DNA of 64,000 bases, taken from Bacillus piscicola (GTDB lineage: Bacteria > Bacillota > Bacilli > Bacillales > Marinococcaceae). The stretch spans positions 94,171 through 158,170 of the forward strand of contig NZ_JAJJJF010000007.1 of assembly GCF_022458745.1 (NCBI RefSeq). Direction: 5' to 3'. Each line of letters starts with the position of its first letter. The stretch's first letter is position 1. Shown here piece after piece: positions 44,918-54,544 of this stretch. Under the pieces are notes generated by a model, which did not search any database, had not been told where the DNA came from, and was given only the letters and a program-made list of their open reading frames with translations. The position numbers and the translations under genes were made by a program.

Positions 44918-46264
44918 TTAAAGGAAGAGAAGGCCTATTGAAATGGGGATAATGCTGTAGATCAGTGTAATAACACAAAAACCAATAATATCTCTTACTT
45001 TAAGACCGGCGATCGCAAGAAGGGGTAACGTCCAAAAAGGCTGGATCATGTTTGTCCAGGAGTCTCCCCAAGCAACTGCCATTGCCGTTTTTGCCGTATC
45101 AACCCCTAATTCGATCGAAGCGGGGATCATAATAGGGCCTTGAACTGCCCATTGTCCCCCTCCAGAGGGAACGAAAAAGTTTACAACCCCTGCACTTAGG
45201 AAAGCAAACAGTGGAAAAGTAAATTCATTTGAAATGCTAACAAACCATAACGACATTTTCTCCGACAGCCCTGAGGCGACCATCATCCCCATAATACCTG
45301 CGTAAAATGGAAATTGGATAATGATCCCGCCGGCATTCTTGACCGCGTCGGAAACACAATTGAGAAAACGACGAGGCGTTTGATGCAGCAAAATACCAAG
45401 AAATAAAAATATAAAGTTCACAATATTAATGTTTAAGTCAAAACCGTTTTGTACGAAATGAATCACAATAAAAACAAGACCCATTGCTCCAACTAAATAG
45501 GAGAGGATGCGGCTGTTTTCCAATCGAGCGGCAGGCGTAAGGTCCTCATCAGCAGGAGTATCTTCTTCCGGCTCCTTATTTGAAGCGGGCTCAGAAGCAG
45601 CTGCCATTTGTTCTCTTGACAGGATCCCCGGGTCATTCGTAGCGCTTAATAATAAACGGTTTAAAATCGGCAATGTGACGAGTAGTACAAGTACAATAAA
45701 AATGTTGGCAGTAGAAAATAACGTTTCCGTAATAGGTATAATGCCCACAAGGTCTTCTGCAAAGTGGTCAGGAGTTGCGATTGTTAAAGGAATTGAACCA
45801 GAAAACCCTCCGTGCCAAAGCAAGTATCCGCTGTAGGCACTGGCAACAAGCAACCGGTAATCGACATTCGGAACCCTCTGTATAACATGGCGGGCAAACA
45901 AGGCACCGATCACGAGTCCAAATCCGTAATTTATTAAACAGGCCACTCCCGCTACAAATGTTACGAGAAGGATGGCTTGTCCAGGAGTGTGAGCGAGCTG
46001 GGCCAATTTGGATAAGAAAGATTTTACAATCGGAGTGTTAGCTAGTATATAACCCGTAACAACAATAAGGGACATCTGCATGGCAAATGCTAGTAAATCC
46101 CAAAAGCCATTTCCCCAATACTCCACCATGTCCATCGGGGAGCTTTCTGTTATGCCAAACCCTAGAACAAAGACAATTAATGTTAACAGGACTGCAAATA
46201 AATAAGCGTCTGGCAAGTACCTGCGTACGCAGCGGTCGATAAAAACAGTAAGGGCTTTTAACAT
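44918..46264 (-). CDS. atoE: AtoE-like short-chain fatty acid permease
   Basis: A 448-residue membrane protein with 11-12 helices. VDYRLLVASAYSGYLLWHGG, FSGSIPLTIATPDHF and PSGGGQWAVQGPIM are AtoE-family (TIGR00366) stretches. The family imports acetoacetate/butyrate-type acids. AAAGGAGG precedes the ATG. It is in one unit with the upstream amidase (52-bp gap) and converges on the sco-thl operon, so acetoacetate uptake is a plausible role. Confidence 0.87.
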   Translation of the reverse strand: MLKALTVFIDRCVRRYLPDAYLFAVLLTLIVFVLGFGITESSPMDMVEYWGNGFWDLLAFAMQMSLIVVTGYILANTPIVKSFLSKLAQLAHTPGQAILLVTFVAGVACLINYGFGLVIGALFARHVIQRVPNVDYRLLVASAYSGYLLWHGGFSGSIPLTIATPDHFAEDLVGIIPITETLFSTANIFIVLVLLVTLPILNRLLLSATNDPGILSREQMAAASEPASNKEPEEDTPADEDLTPAARLENSRILSYLVGAMGLVFIVIHFVQNGFDLNINIVNFIFLFLGILLHQTPRRFLNCVSDAVKNAGGIIIQFPFYAGIMGMMVASGLSEKMSLWFVSISNEFTFPLFAFLSAGVVNFFVPSGGGQWAVQGPIMIPASIELGVDTAKTAMAVAWGDSWTNMIQPFWTLPLLAIAGLKVRDIIGFCVITLIYSIIPISIGLLFL

Positions 46265-46316
46265 TTTTCACTCGACCTCCTTTAGTAAGTAATTGTTAAC
46301 GGCATCCCTTCCCTTT

Positions 46317-47720
46317 CTATTCTGGATGCCTTTTTCCGTACGGTGCAGCTTGCTCAAAAGCATGTCCAATACGAAGCACTTCAAAATCAGCACGGTGCGG
46401 CCCGACAATTTGGAGCCCGAGTGGTAACCCCTCCGCTGTGAAGCCTCCCGGAACAGACAAAGCAGGGTTTCCGACAGCCGAAATGTAATAACAAGAGCGC
46501 ATCCAATCCAAGTACGTTTCCATAGGTACACCGTCGATGCTTTCTGGATACTCCAAGTCAGCATCAAATGGAGCAACCTGACTAACTGGTAAAAGCAAGG
46601 CATCGTACTTCTCGAAGAAGAGCCGCATGCGATGGTACAGACGTTGACGCAACATTTCTGCTCTCCCAATATCTACGCCTCTCAGCTCCTCGCCCTTTCT
46701 AAAATTCCAAACAAAACTAGGTTTTAAAAGAGTTTGAAAGCGGTTAAATATTTCTCGATAAGACATTTCAAATTCCCAGGCCCGAAGAACTTGAAAAACT
46801 TCCTCTGCTTCTTCTAATGGAGGGCAATCTTCTACTAACTCGCAACCCAGATCATCAAATATCTTTACTTGTTTTTCAAACACTTCCTTCACTTCCGGAT
46901 CTACAGGAAGGATTCCGCCGAAATCTGCCGACCACGCGATACGCAGACCAGAGATATCTTCATCAAAGGGTTCAAGAAAAAGCGAACCGGGCTCTTCGAT
47001 GGAAAGCGGAGACTTTTCATCCGGACCGGCTAGTACTGACATCATAAAAGAAATGTCCTTTGTGTTTCGGGCGATCGGCCCTTGAACGCCGAGGGAAGAA
47101 TAAATGGCGGGCTTCGGGTATGTAGGAACCCGGCCTGGCGAAGGTCTTAATCCAACCACATTGTTAAATGCCGCTGGGAAACGAAGCGATCCGCCCATAT
47201 CACTTCCATCTGCAAATGGAAGCATACCTGCTGCTACAGCAGCTGCTGCACCGCCACTGCTCCCTCCTGCTGTGCGGCTAAGGTCATATGGGTTACGGGT
47301 AACACCGTATACTTCATTGAAAGTATGAGCACCTGCCGCAAACTCCGGCACGTTTGTTTTCCCAATAACAATGGCTCCCGCTTCCTTTAACCTTTCAACA
47401 ATCAAATCATCCTGTTGCGCCACATTATCTTTTAAAGCGAGAGAACCGCTTGTGGCTGGGAATCCTTTTGCATTATGAGTATCTTTTATGGCAATAGGCA
47501 GACCATGAAAGGGTCCTATTGATTTACCTTCCGCAAGATGCTTGTCTGCTTCTTCTGCCTGAGCTAAGGCTTCTTCTGCCTGCAAAGACACAATTGCATT
47601 TACTTTTGGGTTTACCTGCTCGATTTGAGTAAGGAAAGCTTCCATTACCTCAACCGCCGATAATTCACCACCCTTAATCGCAGAAGCGAGTTCTTGAGCC
47701 GACTGAAAACAAATAGTCAA
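46317..47720 (-). CDS. Amidase-signature hydrolase
   Basis: A 467-residue amidase. The Ser-cisSer-Lys site is visible: Lys in AIKDTHNAKG, the Gly/Ser stretch AGGSSGGAAAAVAAG, and the nucleophile in DGSDMGGSLRFPAAF. TTG start at 47720 follows GAGGAGG by nine bases. It resembles general acyl-amide hydrolases (GatA/AmdA type) without an associated gatB/gatC. It could release an acid taken up or co-metabolised with the AtoE-like permease downstream; the substrate is unknown. Confidence 0.85.
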   Translation of the reverse strand: MTICFQSAQELASAIKGGELSAVEVMEAFLTQIEQVNPKVNAIVSLQAEEALAQAEEADKHLAEGKSIGPFHGLPIAIKDTHNAKGFPATSGSLALKDNVAQQDDLIVERLKEAGAIVIGKTNVPEFAAGAHTFNEVYGVTRNPYDLSRTAGGSSGGAAAAVAAGMLPFADGSDMGGSLRFPAAFNNVVGLRPSPGRVPTYPKPAIYSSLGVQGPIARNTKDISFMMSVLAGPDEKSPLSIEEPGSLFLEPFDEDISGLRIAWSADFGGILPVDPEVKEVFEKQVKIFDDLGCELVEDCPPLEEAEEVFQVLRAWEFEMSYREIFNRFQTLLKPSFVWNFRKGEELRGVDIGRAEMLRQRLYHRMRLFFEKYDALLLPVSQVAPFDADLEYPESIDGVPMETYLDWMRSCYYISAVGNPALSVPGGFTAEGLPLGLQIVGPHRADFEVLRIGHAFEQAAPYGKRHPE

Positions 47721-47847
47721 TGTCTGTTCCTCCTCGTTGTTTAAGTGACAACTTTCAAAAAAATAGAATTAATACAACTTTATCTGATAAAGTAATATAT
47801 TGCAATAGTTTTTTAATAAATAATATTCTTAATGTTAATCGACAGAT

Positions 47848-47969
47848 ACCCAAGTGTCATGAGACTTGGTCCCGTCACGGCGACCAAACGTGCACTAGAG
47901 AAAGCAGCATGGTCAACAAGTGACCTTGATTTAATCGACGCAAACGAAGCTTATGCTGCCCAATCTATT
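47848..47969 (+). pseudogene. Thiolase gene fragment
   Basis: Translates as [20 protein letters not shown] then [17 protein letters not shown], matching thiolase (nt 44469-44590) with roughly 85 percent nucleotide identity by eye. Both ends are abrupt, and no catalytic residue is retained. It marks an old duplication of the sco-thl region. Confidence 0.85.
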
Positions 47970-47991
47970 CTTTTAACTACGTCAATGCCAC

Positions 47992-48037
47992 AAAAAAGGC
48001 CCTGCAGAGATTATCTCTCCACAGAGCTTATCCTTTT
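47992..48037 (-). terminator. Terminator of the SLH/FecR surface protein gene (shared family)
   Basis: Minus strand CTCTGTGGAGAGA, loop, TCTCTGCAGGGCC, then TTTTTT. Same stem sequence as at 20153, 34370 and 52880. Confidence 0.88.
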
Positions 48038-48069
48038 ATACGTTCAGACATCGGCCCTGAAACTTGTTT

Positions 48070-51000
48070 TTAATACTCCAGTACTTGTGGTCTGACTTCC
48101 GGCTCTACAGCTACATCAGTGGCAATGGTAGCCGTTCCTATCACCCGCGGGAAATCATCTCCATTCATTCTAAATTCAACTCGAATGGTATATTCTGTAG
48201 CCGGCGTTAAGTCCGTGATGGTATACTCGGAAGCCCCTCCCTCGGGATATTCTTCTTTATCATCGTACTGAACCCAAATCTCATTATATCCCGCAGTGTT
48301 ATCCCAGGTAAGCGTAATCGAATTGCTTGTCGATGTCGCACTCAATTCCACTGTCTCTGCCCCTGGCTCCAGTCCGTTTTTCAGTCCTTCCACCGTTAAT
48401 GTTACATCCTCATAACCGGCAGCCTTTATGGTAATCGTGTACGAGCCTTCATCTTGAAATAATTCAGGATTAAACATTATAACATGATCCCCATCTATAT
48501 CAACTTCTTCTGGTATATCCTCTATTGCATAGTCCTGCTGATCGTTTAATTTCATTCCCTCCGAGCCATCAGGCCCCACCAGAGTAATCTCTGAAATTTT
48601 ATCTCGCCAGGCTTGGTTATTATCTCGGAATACATATGGCAAGACGGGGATGTTTTCGTCTTCAATCCTTTTTAAGTCAGGCGGCAATAGCAGACTAGGT
48701 ACAACTACCGTGTTTGATGGTCCGCTTTCCAGCTCGCCTACTGTCTTCGTCACATAGTAGCTTTTCCCATCAACCGGTACAATGAATTCCCCATTTTCAT
48801 AGACTGCGTCCGCTACCTTAGTTTGTTCATTGGCATGATACAAGGTGTACGTGACATCCGGCTCTAGACCTTCTATCTTAATAAAATATTGATCCCCATC
48901 CTCGCTCCCGCTGCCTAATATCATCGGGGCATTCGGTAGGGCGGTTACGCTATCTGATGGTTCACTTTCCTGTCCCCTCACTGTCTTCGTCACATAGTAG
49001 CTGTTCCCATCAACCGGTACAGTGAATTCCCCATTTTCATAGACTGCGTCCGCTACCTTAGATTGATCATTGGCTTTGTACAAGGTGTACGCGACATCCG
49101 CTTCTTCATCTTCTTCTATTGTAATATAATAATATTCTCCATCCGCGCTTCCTGAAATCGTCGGTGGCTCCGGTTTTCTCGCAGCAACAATTATATTTGA
49201 CCGGTCACTTTCCTGTCCATCCACAGTCTGCGTCACAGAATAGCTTTTGCCATCGGCTGGAACGATAAAGCGGCCATCTTCATACACAGCTCCCTCTACC
49301 GCTGAATCAGCACTGGCATCATACAAAGTGAGAATAGCCCCTGAGGCGATCCCTTCGACTACAATATAAAACTCATCTCCGTCCGCACTTCCTGTAAGCT
49401 GCGGTGCGGTTGGACGGTCTGGTTCCTGGTTTACATTTTCTGTAGCCACTATATTCGATCGTTTGCTTTCCTTACCAGCTACTATCTGCGTCACATAGTA
49501 GCTTTTGCCATCTGCCGCAACGATGAAACGACCATTCTCATATACCGCACCTTCTACCACTGATTCACTGTCGGCGTCATACAACACCAGTGTCGCACCC
49601 TCGGATACCCCCGATACTTCAATATGGTACTGATCCCCGTGTATACTCTCTGTAACATCAGGCGGTGATGGGGGTTGTGGCTTCGGGTCTGGTTTTGGGT
49701 CCGGTTGTGGATTTGGATCCGGCTTATCAGGTGTGCTTCCGGAACCTCCTCTATCTCCAGAGCTTCTTCCACTACTCCCTCTGTCACCAGCTCTACGTGG
49801 CGAATAGGTATTCACTTTCGGCACATTCGGAATAGTGTCTAACACGTCCTCCATCCTTTTTCGTGAGATGGCTTCTTTAGCAGCCCTTTCTTCTAATTCC
49901 TTTTTTCTATTCATTGCGTCTTCCCGCTGTTGCGCAAGTTGTCTTTCCAATTCCTGAAGATGTTCACGTTTCCGTTGTTGCAGTAAGGTGTTTAGCTCCT
50001 CCTCTCTCTTATTTTGATTAATCCCTTCCATTACATTCTGTTGCAGCTGCAGGAGTGATTCTGAGTACCTGTTCCTTCTCATCGACTCCAGCAAGTCGGT
50101 TGGGTCATTTCCCTGTTGTTCGAACCGGGTTGCATATTCATTTGCGAGGCGATCTTCTTCTTCCGCCTTATTCCTCATATCATGTAAAATTTCTGCCAAT
50201 ATTTCTGCTTCCGTCTCAGAAGTGAAATCAATAGGGTCTAACTTTCTCACTTCACTATTTTCGAGGGATGACCCATTTTGTCTTAACGTTTCATTCATAC
50301 GGAGCTGTCTTTCGGTCTTCTCATCCCCGGGGTTTGAAGGTGATCTGGCGCCAACAATGCCGTCAAAAACATTCACCGTTGTTCTTCCAGATTCAGGGTC
50401 TATCCTGACTAAAAATAGTGTTCCGTGCGCTTCCATCATGGCTGTTTCGGTTCCAATTACATACGAATCATTTTCCCCCGTCAGCCCCTCCACGCTGTTC
50501 CATACTGCCCCGTCCACGACGTCCACTTGTATCTGTGTTCCTTCTTCCTCCTTCCGTAAATTGGAAAAGACGACTTTCGTGTTTTTTCCAAGCGTTATTT
50601 TGGAGCCATTTTCAAAAAGAATGTTGGCTGTTCCTTCTCCTTCCGTTCGAATCGTATCCCCTTGAGAGACCACCATCGCCTCTTCCGCCTTGAATTCACG
50701 TGTCCCCCCTTTTGATAAGAACGTGTCCCCATGAACATAACTGATAGATGCTTCTAACATGCCTGCTTGTTCTATCGGATCTTTATTTCTTTCCACTTCC
50801 GTCACTTGCAACGTCCGATAAATAAAACTGGCGAATTGACCATTGGTAACTTCTTTTTCCGGCATAAAATCTCCGTTATTTCCCGTCGTCACACCATTAC
50901 TGTACAAATTGCTGACATAGTCAAACGCCCAATGATCCGGCTTCACATCTGGAAAGGGGTGGGTTCCCTTTCGTTCTAAATCAAATGTATTTACTAAAAT

Positions 51001-51423
51001 TTTCGCCAACTGTGCTCTTGTTAAACGCCCCTCCCCGTCAAATCTGCCGTCCTTTCCATCGAATATCCCTACTTCATAGGACCACACGATCGGATAATAA
51101 TTGGCGTTTTGCGGGGAAACGTCAGAAAAAGTGTTTACCTTGTATACTCGTTCTTCCTCAAAACTATTTCCGTATAACGTATACAACATATTTACAACTT
51201 CATTCCTGGTAATACTGCTGTTCGGTGCAAAAACACCCCCAGTCTTGTCACCATACACACCCGCTTTATGCAAATACATGATGCTCTCATAATGACTGCT
51301 GCTTTTTTTAACATCCTTAAAAGACTCTTCCGCTTCCACCCTTTCATAATGTGTCATCGAGAACAGGCAACATACAACGGCGAAAAACATCCCCAGTTTT
51401 TTAACCATTTTCCTAACTCTCAT
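48070..51423 (-). CDS. SLH-FecR-Ig-like repeat surface protein
   Basis: A 1117-residue wall-bound protein. Signal peptide (1-31); three SLH domains (about 33-200); a FecR domain (about 240-370, [20 protein letters not shown] and [17 protein letters not shown]); a coiled coil (about 410-530, many E/Q/R); a Pro-rich linker of repeated PDPKP units; four Ig-like repeats of about 85 residues (each with [18 protein letters not shown]); a DUF1533-like module ([20 protein letters not shown]); and a C-terminal fibronectin III (ending RPQVLEY). GGAAGGTGG precedes the ATG. A damaged copy of its 3' end is at 40541-41036. FecR domains usually receive signals in iron uptake; in SLH proteins the role is unclear. 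Confidence 0.9.
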   Translation of the reverse strand: MRVRKMVKKLGMFFAVVCCLFSMTHYERVEAEESFKDVKKSSSHYESIMYLHKAGVYGDKTGGVFAPNSSITRNEVVNMLYTLYGNSFEEERVYKVNTFSDVSPQNANYYPIVWSYEVGIFDGKDGRFDGEGRLTRAQLAKILVNTFDLERKGTHPFPDVKPDHWAFDYVSNLYSNGVTTGNNGDFMPEKEVTNGQFASFIYRTLQVTEVERNKDPIEQAGMLEASISYVHGDTFLSKGGTREFKAEEAMVVSQGDTIRTEGEGTANILFENGSKITLGKNTKVVFSNLRKEEEGTQIQVDVVDGAVWNSVEGLTGENDSYVIGTETAMMEAHGTLFLVRIDPESGRTTVNVFDGIVGARSPSNPGDEKTERQLRMNETLRQNGSSLENSEVRKLDPIDFTSETEAEILAEILHDMRNKAEEEDRLANEYATRFEQQGNDPTDLLESMRRNRYSESLLQLQQNVMEGINQNKREEELNTLLQQRKREHLQELERQLAQQREDAMNRKKELEERAAKEAISRKRMEDVLDTIPNVPKVNTYSPRRAGDRGSSGRSSGDRGGSGSTPDKPDPNPQPDPKPDPKPQPPSPPDVTESIHGDQYHIEVSGVSEGATLVLYDADSESVVEGAVYENGRFIVAADGKSYYVTQIVAGKESKRSNIVATENVNQEPDRPTAPQLTGSADGDEFYIVVEGIASGAILTLYDASADSAVEGAVYEDGRFIVPADGKSYSVTQTVDGQESDRSNIIVAARKPEPPTISGSADGEYYYITIEEDEEADVAYTLYKANDQSKVADAVYENGEFTVPVDGNSYYVTKTVRGQESEPSDSVTALPNAPMILGSGSEDGDQYFIKIEGLEPDVTYTLYHANEQTKVADAVYENGEFIVPVDGKSYYVTKTVGELESGPSNTVVVPSLLLPPDLKRIEDENIPVLPYVFRDNNQAWRDKISEITLVGPDGSEGMKLNDQQDYAIEDIPEEVDIDGDHVIMFNPELFQDEGSYTITIKAAGYEDVTLTVEGLKNGLEPGAETVELSATSTSNSITLTWDNTAGYNEIWVQYDDKEEYPEGGASEYTITDLTPATEYTIRVEFRMNGDDFPRVIGTATIATDVAVEPEVRPQVLEY

Positions 51424-51539
51424 TCCACCTTCCCCGTGTTTTCGTCTGAACCATTCTCATTATAGAACAAAACACAGAAAAATTGTTTGAATTATTAAAT
51501 TATTTTTAAGTTATCTGTGTTCTTCCTGCCCATTTTGCA

Positions 51540-51611
51540 GACAATCTTTCCGACAATCTTTCCTGCAATCTTTCTGACAATATTTCTGACAATATTTCCG
51601 ACAATATTTCC
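51540..51611 (+). repeat. 12-bp tandem repeat (6 units)
   Basis: GACAATCTTTCC and variants (TGCAATCTTTCT, GACAATATTTCT, GACAATATTTCC) repeat six times in perfect phase. It lies in the 500-bp gap upstream of the DUF1659 promoter. A frame through it exists, but without ribosome site. Confidence 0.9.
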
Positions 51612-51763
51612 CCATTATTTAAACGAAACAAGACTAAACAAAACAAAACGAAACAATACATCTTTGATTCTATGTTTACGGATATGGATCAAGAGGGGGG
51701 ATGTAGAGGAGTACAGCAACACTTCGCCACTAATTAAATAACTATTGGTAATATTTTTAAAAT

Positions 51764-51793
51764 TTGATTGCTTATTGCACAACTGTGTACTAT
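51764..51793 (+). promoter_or_regulatory. Promoter of the DUF1659 operon
   Basis: TTGATT, 18 bases, TACTAT. Transcription from about 51800 would put the hairpin at 51803 right at the 5' end. Confidence 0.55.
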
Positions 51794-51802
51794 ACTCGAG
51801 TT

Positions 51803-51832
51803 AGCCGGTGGGGAGACCTATCGGCTTTTTTT
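51803..51832 (+). terminator. Leader hairpin with U-tract (possible attenuator)
   Basis: AGCCGGTGGG, GAGA, CCTATCGGCT, then TTTTTTT. It begins within a few bases of the predicted start site and nearly 100 bases before the DUF1659 start codon, so it would terminate most transcripts unless antagonised. Confidence 0.6.
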
Positions 51833-51923
51833 ATTCCCAATCGGAACCGACGCATTTCACCGGCCCTGAATGCCTCGGTTGCCTAGGGAATAAGCGACTA
51901 TCTTGGGAAAGGAGGTGGCAAAC

Positions 51924-52136
51924 ATGGCAGCTAAAGAAACGTATGCAGCCCGCTTGAACCTAACGTTTGACATGGGTTTGGATGACGACGGCAAAACGAT
52001 GACCCGCCGCACCGGCTATCCGTGTAAAATCGACGCGGAAGTCGACGCACTCCACGCAGTAGGCGCCGCTTTTTCAACGCTTACCGACAACCCGATCATC
52101 AACGTATCTCTCACCGAAAACAGTAACATTTTTTAG
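51924..52136 (+). CDS. DUF1659 protein
   Basis: A 70-residue protein beginning MAAKETYAARLNLTFDMGLD, of the DUF1659 family. Function unknown. AAAGGAGGTGG is an ideal ribosome site for ATG at 51924. In Bacilli it is almost always followed by DUF2922 and YvrJ genes, as here. Confidence 0.82.
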   Translation: MAAKETYAARLNLTFDMGLDDDGKTMTRRTGYPCKIDAEVDALHAVGAAFSTLTDNPIINVSLTENSNIF

Positions 52137-52141
52137 TAACA

Positions 52142-52250
52142 AAACGCTTAAAAAAGCGCGTCGGCGGGTACCAGCCAGCCAAGAGGAACCTCTCCTAACA
52201 GCCTTTGCACAAAGATAGGGTGGAGGCGGTGCCCGCACGGACGACGCTCG
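52142..52250 (+). ncRNA. Candidate structured RNA between DUF1659 and DUF2922 genes
   Basis: GCGGGTACC (52164-52172) pairs with GGTGCCCGC (52228-52236, one G-U), extended by CGTC/GACG. Inside is GAGGAACCTC. The left edge (AAGCG) can also pair with CGCTT just upstream (52145), so two exclusive folds are possible. The 168-bp gap is unusually long for this small-gene operon. Confidence 0.45.
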
Positions 52251-52304
52251 TAAAAAAACGTTTCCACACCACTGTAACAAAAAATCAGAAAAGAGGGAAA
52301 GAGA

Positions 52305-52526
52305 ATGCCAGAGAAAACACTAGAAATGCGTTTTGTAAACGAGGAAAAACGAATTGTCACCATCCGTCTGCCAAGCCCGAAAGAGAATATAACATCACAG
52401 GAAGTATCCGCTGCGATGGACGAGTTGCTTACCCACTCCGTCTTTTCCGGCAGTGCCAGTGTGCTCGCATCCAAGGAAGGAGCACGCATCGTCTCCCGTG
52501 CCGTTGATCCGATTCCGTTATCGTAA
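52305..52526 (+). CDS. DUF2922 protein
   Basis: A 73-residue protein: LEMRFVNEEKRIVTIRLPSP then VSAAMDELLTHSVFSGSA, matching DUF2922, the usual partner of DUF1659. No signal or membrane segment. Ribosome site GAGGGAAAGAG. Function unknown. Confidence 0.8.
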   Translation: MPEKTLEMRFVNEEKRIVTIRLPSPKENITSQEVSAAMDELLTHSVFSGSASVLASKEGARIVSRAVDPIPLS

Positions 52527-52594
52527 CCAGGTAAAAGACAGGCAGTCAGTACAAGCGGCTGCCTCCTTTTCCAACCAACAAGGAGGTGAACAAG

Positions 52595-52801
52595 ATGGAA
52601 GAACTGATCGCCCTGATCTCAAACGTCGGCTTTCCGATCGCCGTTGCCTCGTACCTGCTCATCCGGCTCGAACCGGTTGTCAAAGACCTGCAAGCCTCCA
52701 TATCCAGCCTGGCCGTGATGATCGGAAAACAAAACGAAGCCACCGTACAGCAAGTCGGAGAGCTCCTTGAAGTCATCCAGTATAACGAAAAATCTAAGTA
52801 A
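52595..52801 (+). CDS. YvrJ-family small membrane protein
   Basis: A 68-residue protein with one membrane helix (LIALISNVGFPIAVASYLLI) followed by a helical tail containing LQASISSLAVMIGKQN. It is holin-like in layout. AAGGAGGTG six bases upstream supports ATG at 52595. Third gene of the DUF1659-DUF2922-yvrJ set. Confidence 0.82.
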   Translation: MEELIALISNVGFPIAVASYLLIRLEPVVKDLQASISSLAVMIGKQNEATVQQVGELLEVIQYNEKSK

Positions 52802-52879
52802 CACCCAGCTCCCGGTAAACAGGGAGTTACATAGGACCTCTTCTCCAATAAAAGGAACGGTACACGAACGGCAAAAAAC

Positions 52880-52915
52880 AAAAAAGCCTGCAGCGTTGTT
52901 CTCTCCACAGGCCAT
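52880..52915 (-). terminator. Terminator of the DUF4870 gene (shared hairpin family)
   Basis: Minus strand GGCCTGTGGAGAGA, loop, CGCTGCAGGC, then TTTTTT. Conserved stem as at 20153, 34370 and 47992. Confidence 0.88.
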
Positions 52916-52941
52916 GCTACTAAAAGGTTTTTGCTAGCCAG

Positions 52942-53358
52942 TCACGTTTTCATTTTATCCAATTGTTTCTCCGCCATTTCCCCGACCACCGGCAGCTTGA
53001 ACCACTTGCCTTGGTAAGCTTTGATCATCAGAACAACCCAGAGAATGACAGAAAGCGGCGCCAGGATGATACTAATCACCCACCCAATGACAGGGATAGC
53101 GGTTAAGACAAAACTTAGGACAAACAAGAACGCAAAAGTAAAAATCGACTGTAACGCATGGAAACGCACAAACCGGTTTTCCTTCTCTAACAGAATGAAG
53201 ACAATTCCCGTGATCACACCAACTAAATAACATAAAAGACCCGCAACATTTTCATCCAATCCAGAAGAAGTGGCCGCTTGACTATTTTCTGTTTGCTTGG
53301 CGGCAGCAGGTACTTCTTCTTGTGATACCGGAGGCTTCTCGTCGTTATTGTCTCCCAT
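52942..53358 (-). CDS. DUF4870 (Tic20-like) membrane protein
   Basis: A 138-residue protein with a polar N-terminus and three to four helices. NVAGLLCYLVGVITGIVFIL, ENRFVRFHALQSIFTF and VLMIKAYQGKWFKLPVVGE are the DUF4870 hallmarks. GGGGGG precedes the ATG. Function unknown. Single gene with own terminator. Confidence 0.85.
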   Translation of the reverse strand: MGDNNDEKPPVSQEEVPAAAKQTENSQAATSSGLDENVAGLLCYLVGVITGIVFILLEKENRFVRFHALQSIFTFAFLFVLSFVLTAIPVIGWVISIILAPLSVILWVVLMIKAYQGKWFKLPVVGEMAEKQLDKMKT

Positions 53359-53732
53359 AGTGTCCCCCCTTGTCGTTTGTCACATGTAAAAAAAGGCAAT
53401 ACCTCTTCCATGCCCTGTATACATATGCAAAGGCACCGGTGGATATGAGCAGTTTCTGCTTATTGGGTGAAATCTTCTTTATCCTCGACATCTAGAGCAG
53501 CAACCCAGAAAAAAACTAAGAGCCAAACGACTCTCCGCCATGTAATAGTTATGGGGTCTGACCCCGCTCCTTACTATACTATTGTAAAAATATTTTTTAT
53601 ATTTTACTTTATTTGTATGTTATGCTATATTTTTCTTATTATTTATTTATAAGGTCTTAAGTCTCAGAAGGTATTGGAAAATATCCGTTTTTTCTTTCAC
53701 TCACAAAATAAAAAGCAAGCAAGGTGATCAAA
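53359..53732. other. AT-rich gap before the LuxR-type gene
   Basis: No gene with ribosome site. From 53575 the sequence is nearly all A/T and should hold the promoter of the LuxR-type gene. A small GGGGTC/GACCCC hairpin lies near 53551. Confidence 0.5.
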
Positions 53733-54461
53733 ATGGTTCGTTTGTCCCCCACGCCACCCAATGCTCCTTTCATACTTTTTGATACAAGTCCTTTTTCCAA
53801 AGGTTCTGTGATTGCTCAGTCTTTTCCTTTCCTGCAAGAGGTTTCGTCAAATCTTTTTGAAGAAAACATTGCCCCAGATCATTTTAATGATAAACTCTTA
53901 TATTATATTTCAAGTATCAGCATAAAAAGAGTTGAAGAACTTTTACGTTTTTGGGGAAGGAAACAAAATTCCACTTACACCGTCATTGTTAACCTTCAGA
54001 AGAAAGCAGACGTTAGTACTCTTATTCAGTTAGGATGTAATCATTTTCTATTTGAAGAAACAAAAACCATAGAAGACTGGATCGACGAGTTGAAACAGGC
54101 AATGAGCTTCCCGAGTTATCTTCCATTGGACTATCAAAAGTATTATTTAGACCACGTACAACACGCATATTTGGAGCAGCTTCACGAACAGCAGGCTGAC
54201 TGTAACCAGCTTTGGGACAAGCTATCTAAGCGAGAGATTATGATATTATCAAAACTTATTGAAGGAAAAAGCAACAAACAAATCGCGCATGACTGCCATT
54301 TAGCTGTTTCTACCATTCGTGACCATATAAGTGAACTTCTACGAAAATTAGAAGCGAATAACCGTACCCACTTAATCAGAAAATCAGTTGATATTGGACT
54401 TTTACATCCTCCTCTTGTTCTAGGTCAGTCCCCGGCTACTACCCTTCTCGTTCATTCCTAG
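53733..54461 (+). CDS. LuxR/NarL-type transcriptional regulator with atypical N-terminus
   Basis: A 242-residue DNA-binding protein. The C-terminal LuxR helix-turn-helix (LSKREIMILSKLIEGKSNKQ, then VSTIRDHISELLRKLEA) is clear at about residues 167-225. The N-terminal 150 residues have receiver-like spacing but I see no acidic pocket plus phospho-Asp plus Lys, so it is probably not phosphorylated. ATG at 53733 follows AAGGTG. It lies upstream of a spo0E-like gene and the stator operon; targets unknown. Confidence 0.8.
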   Translation: MVRLSPTPPNAPFILFDTSPFSKGSVIAQSFPFLQEVSSNLFEENIAPDHFNDKLLYYISSISIKRVEELLRFWGRKQNSTYTVIVNLQKKADVSTLIQLGCNHFLFEETKTIEDWIDELKQAMSFPSYLPLDYQKYYLDHVQHAYLEQLHEQQADCNQLWDKLSKREIMILSKLIEGKSNKQIAHDCHLAVSTIRDHISELLRKLEANNRTHLIRKSVDIGLLHPPLVLGQSPATTLLVHS

Positions 54462-54544
54462 AGTCAAACTAAGTCTTCGTGGTGTGACTGTATAAATAAT
54501 GCTTTTTATACCGATACAAAAGTATTAAAAATCTAGCAGACTCT

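Noticed and set aside
46268..46669. 133-codon frame inside the amidase gene on the same strand
   Set aside because: It is a shifted frame of a gene with intact amidase motifs.
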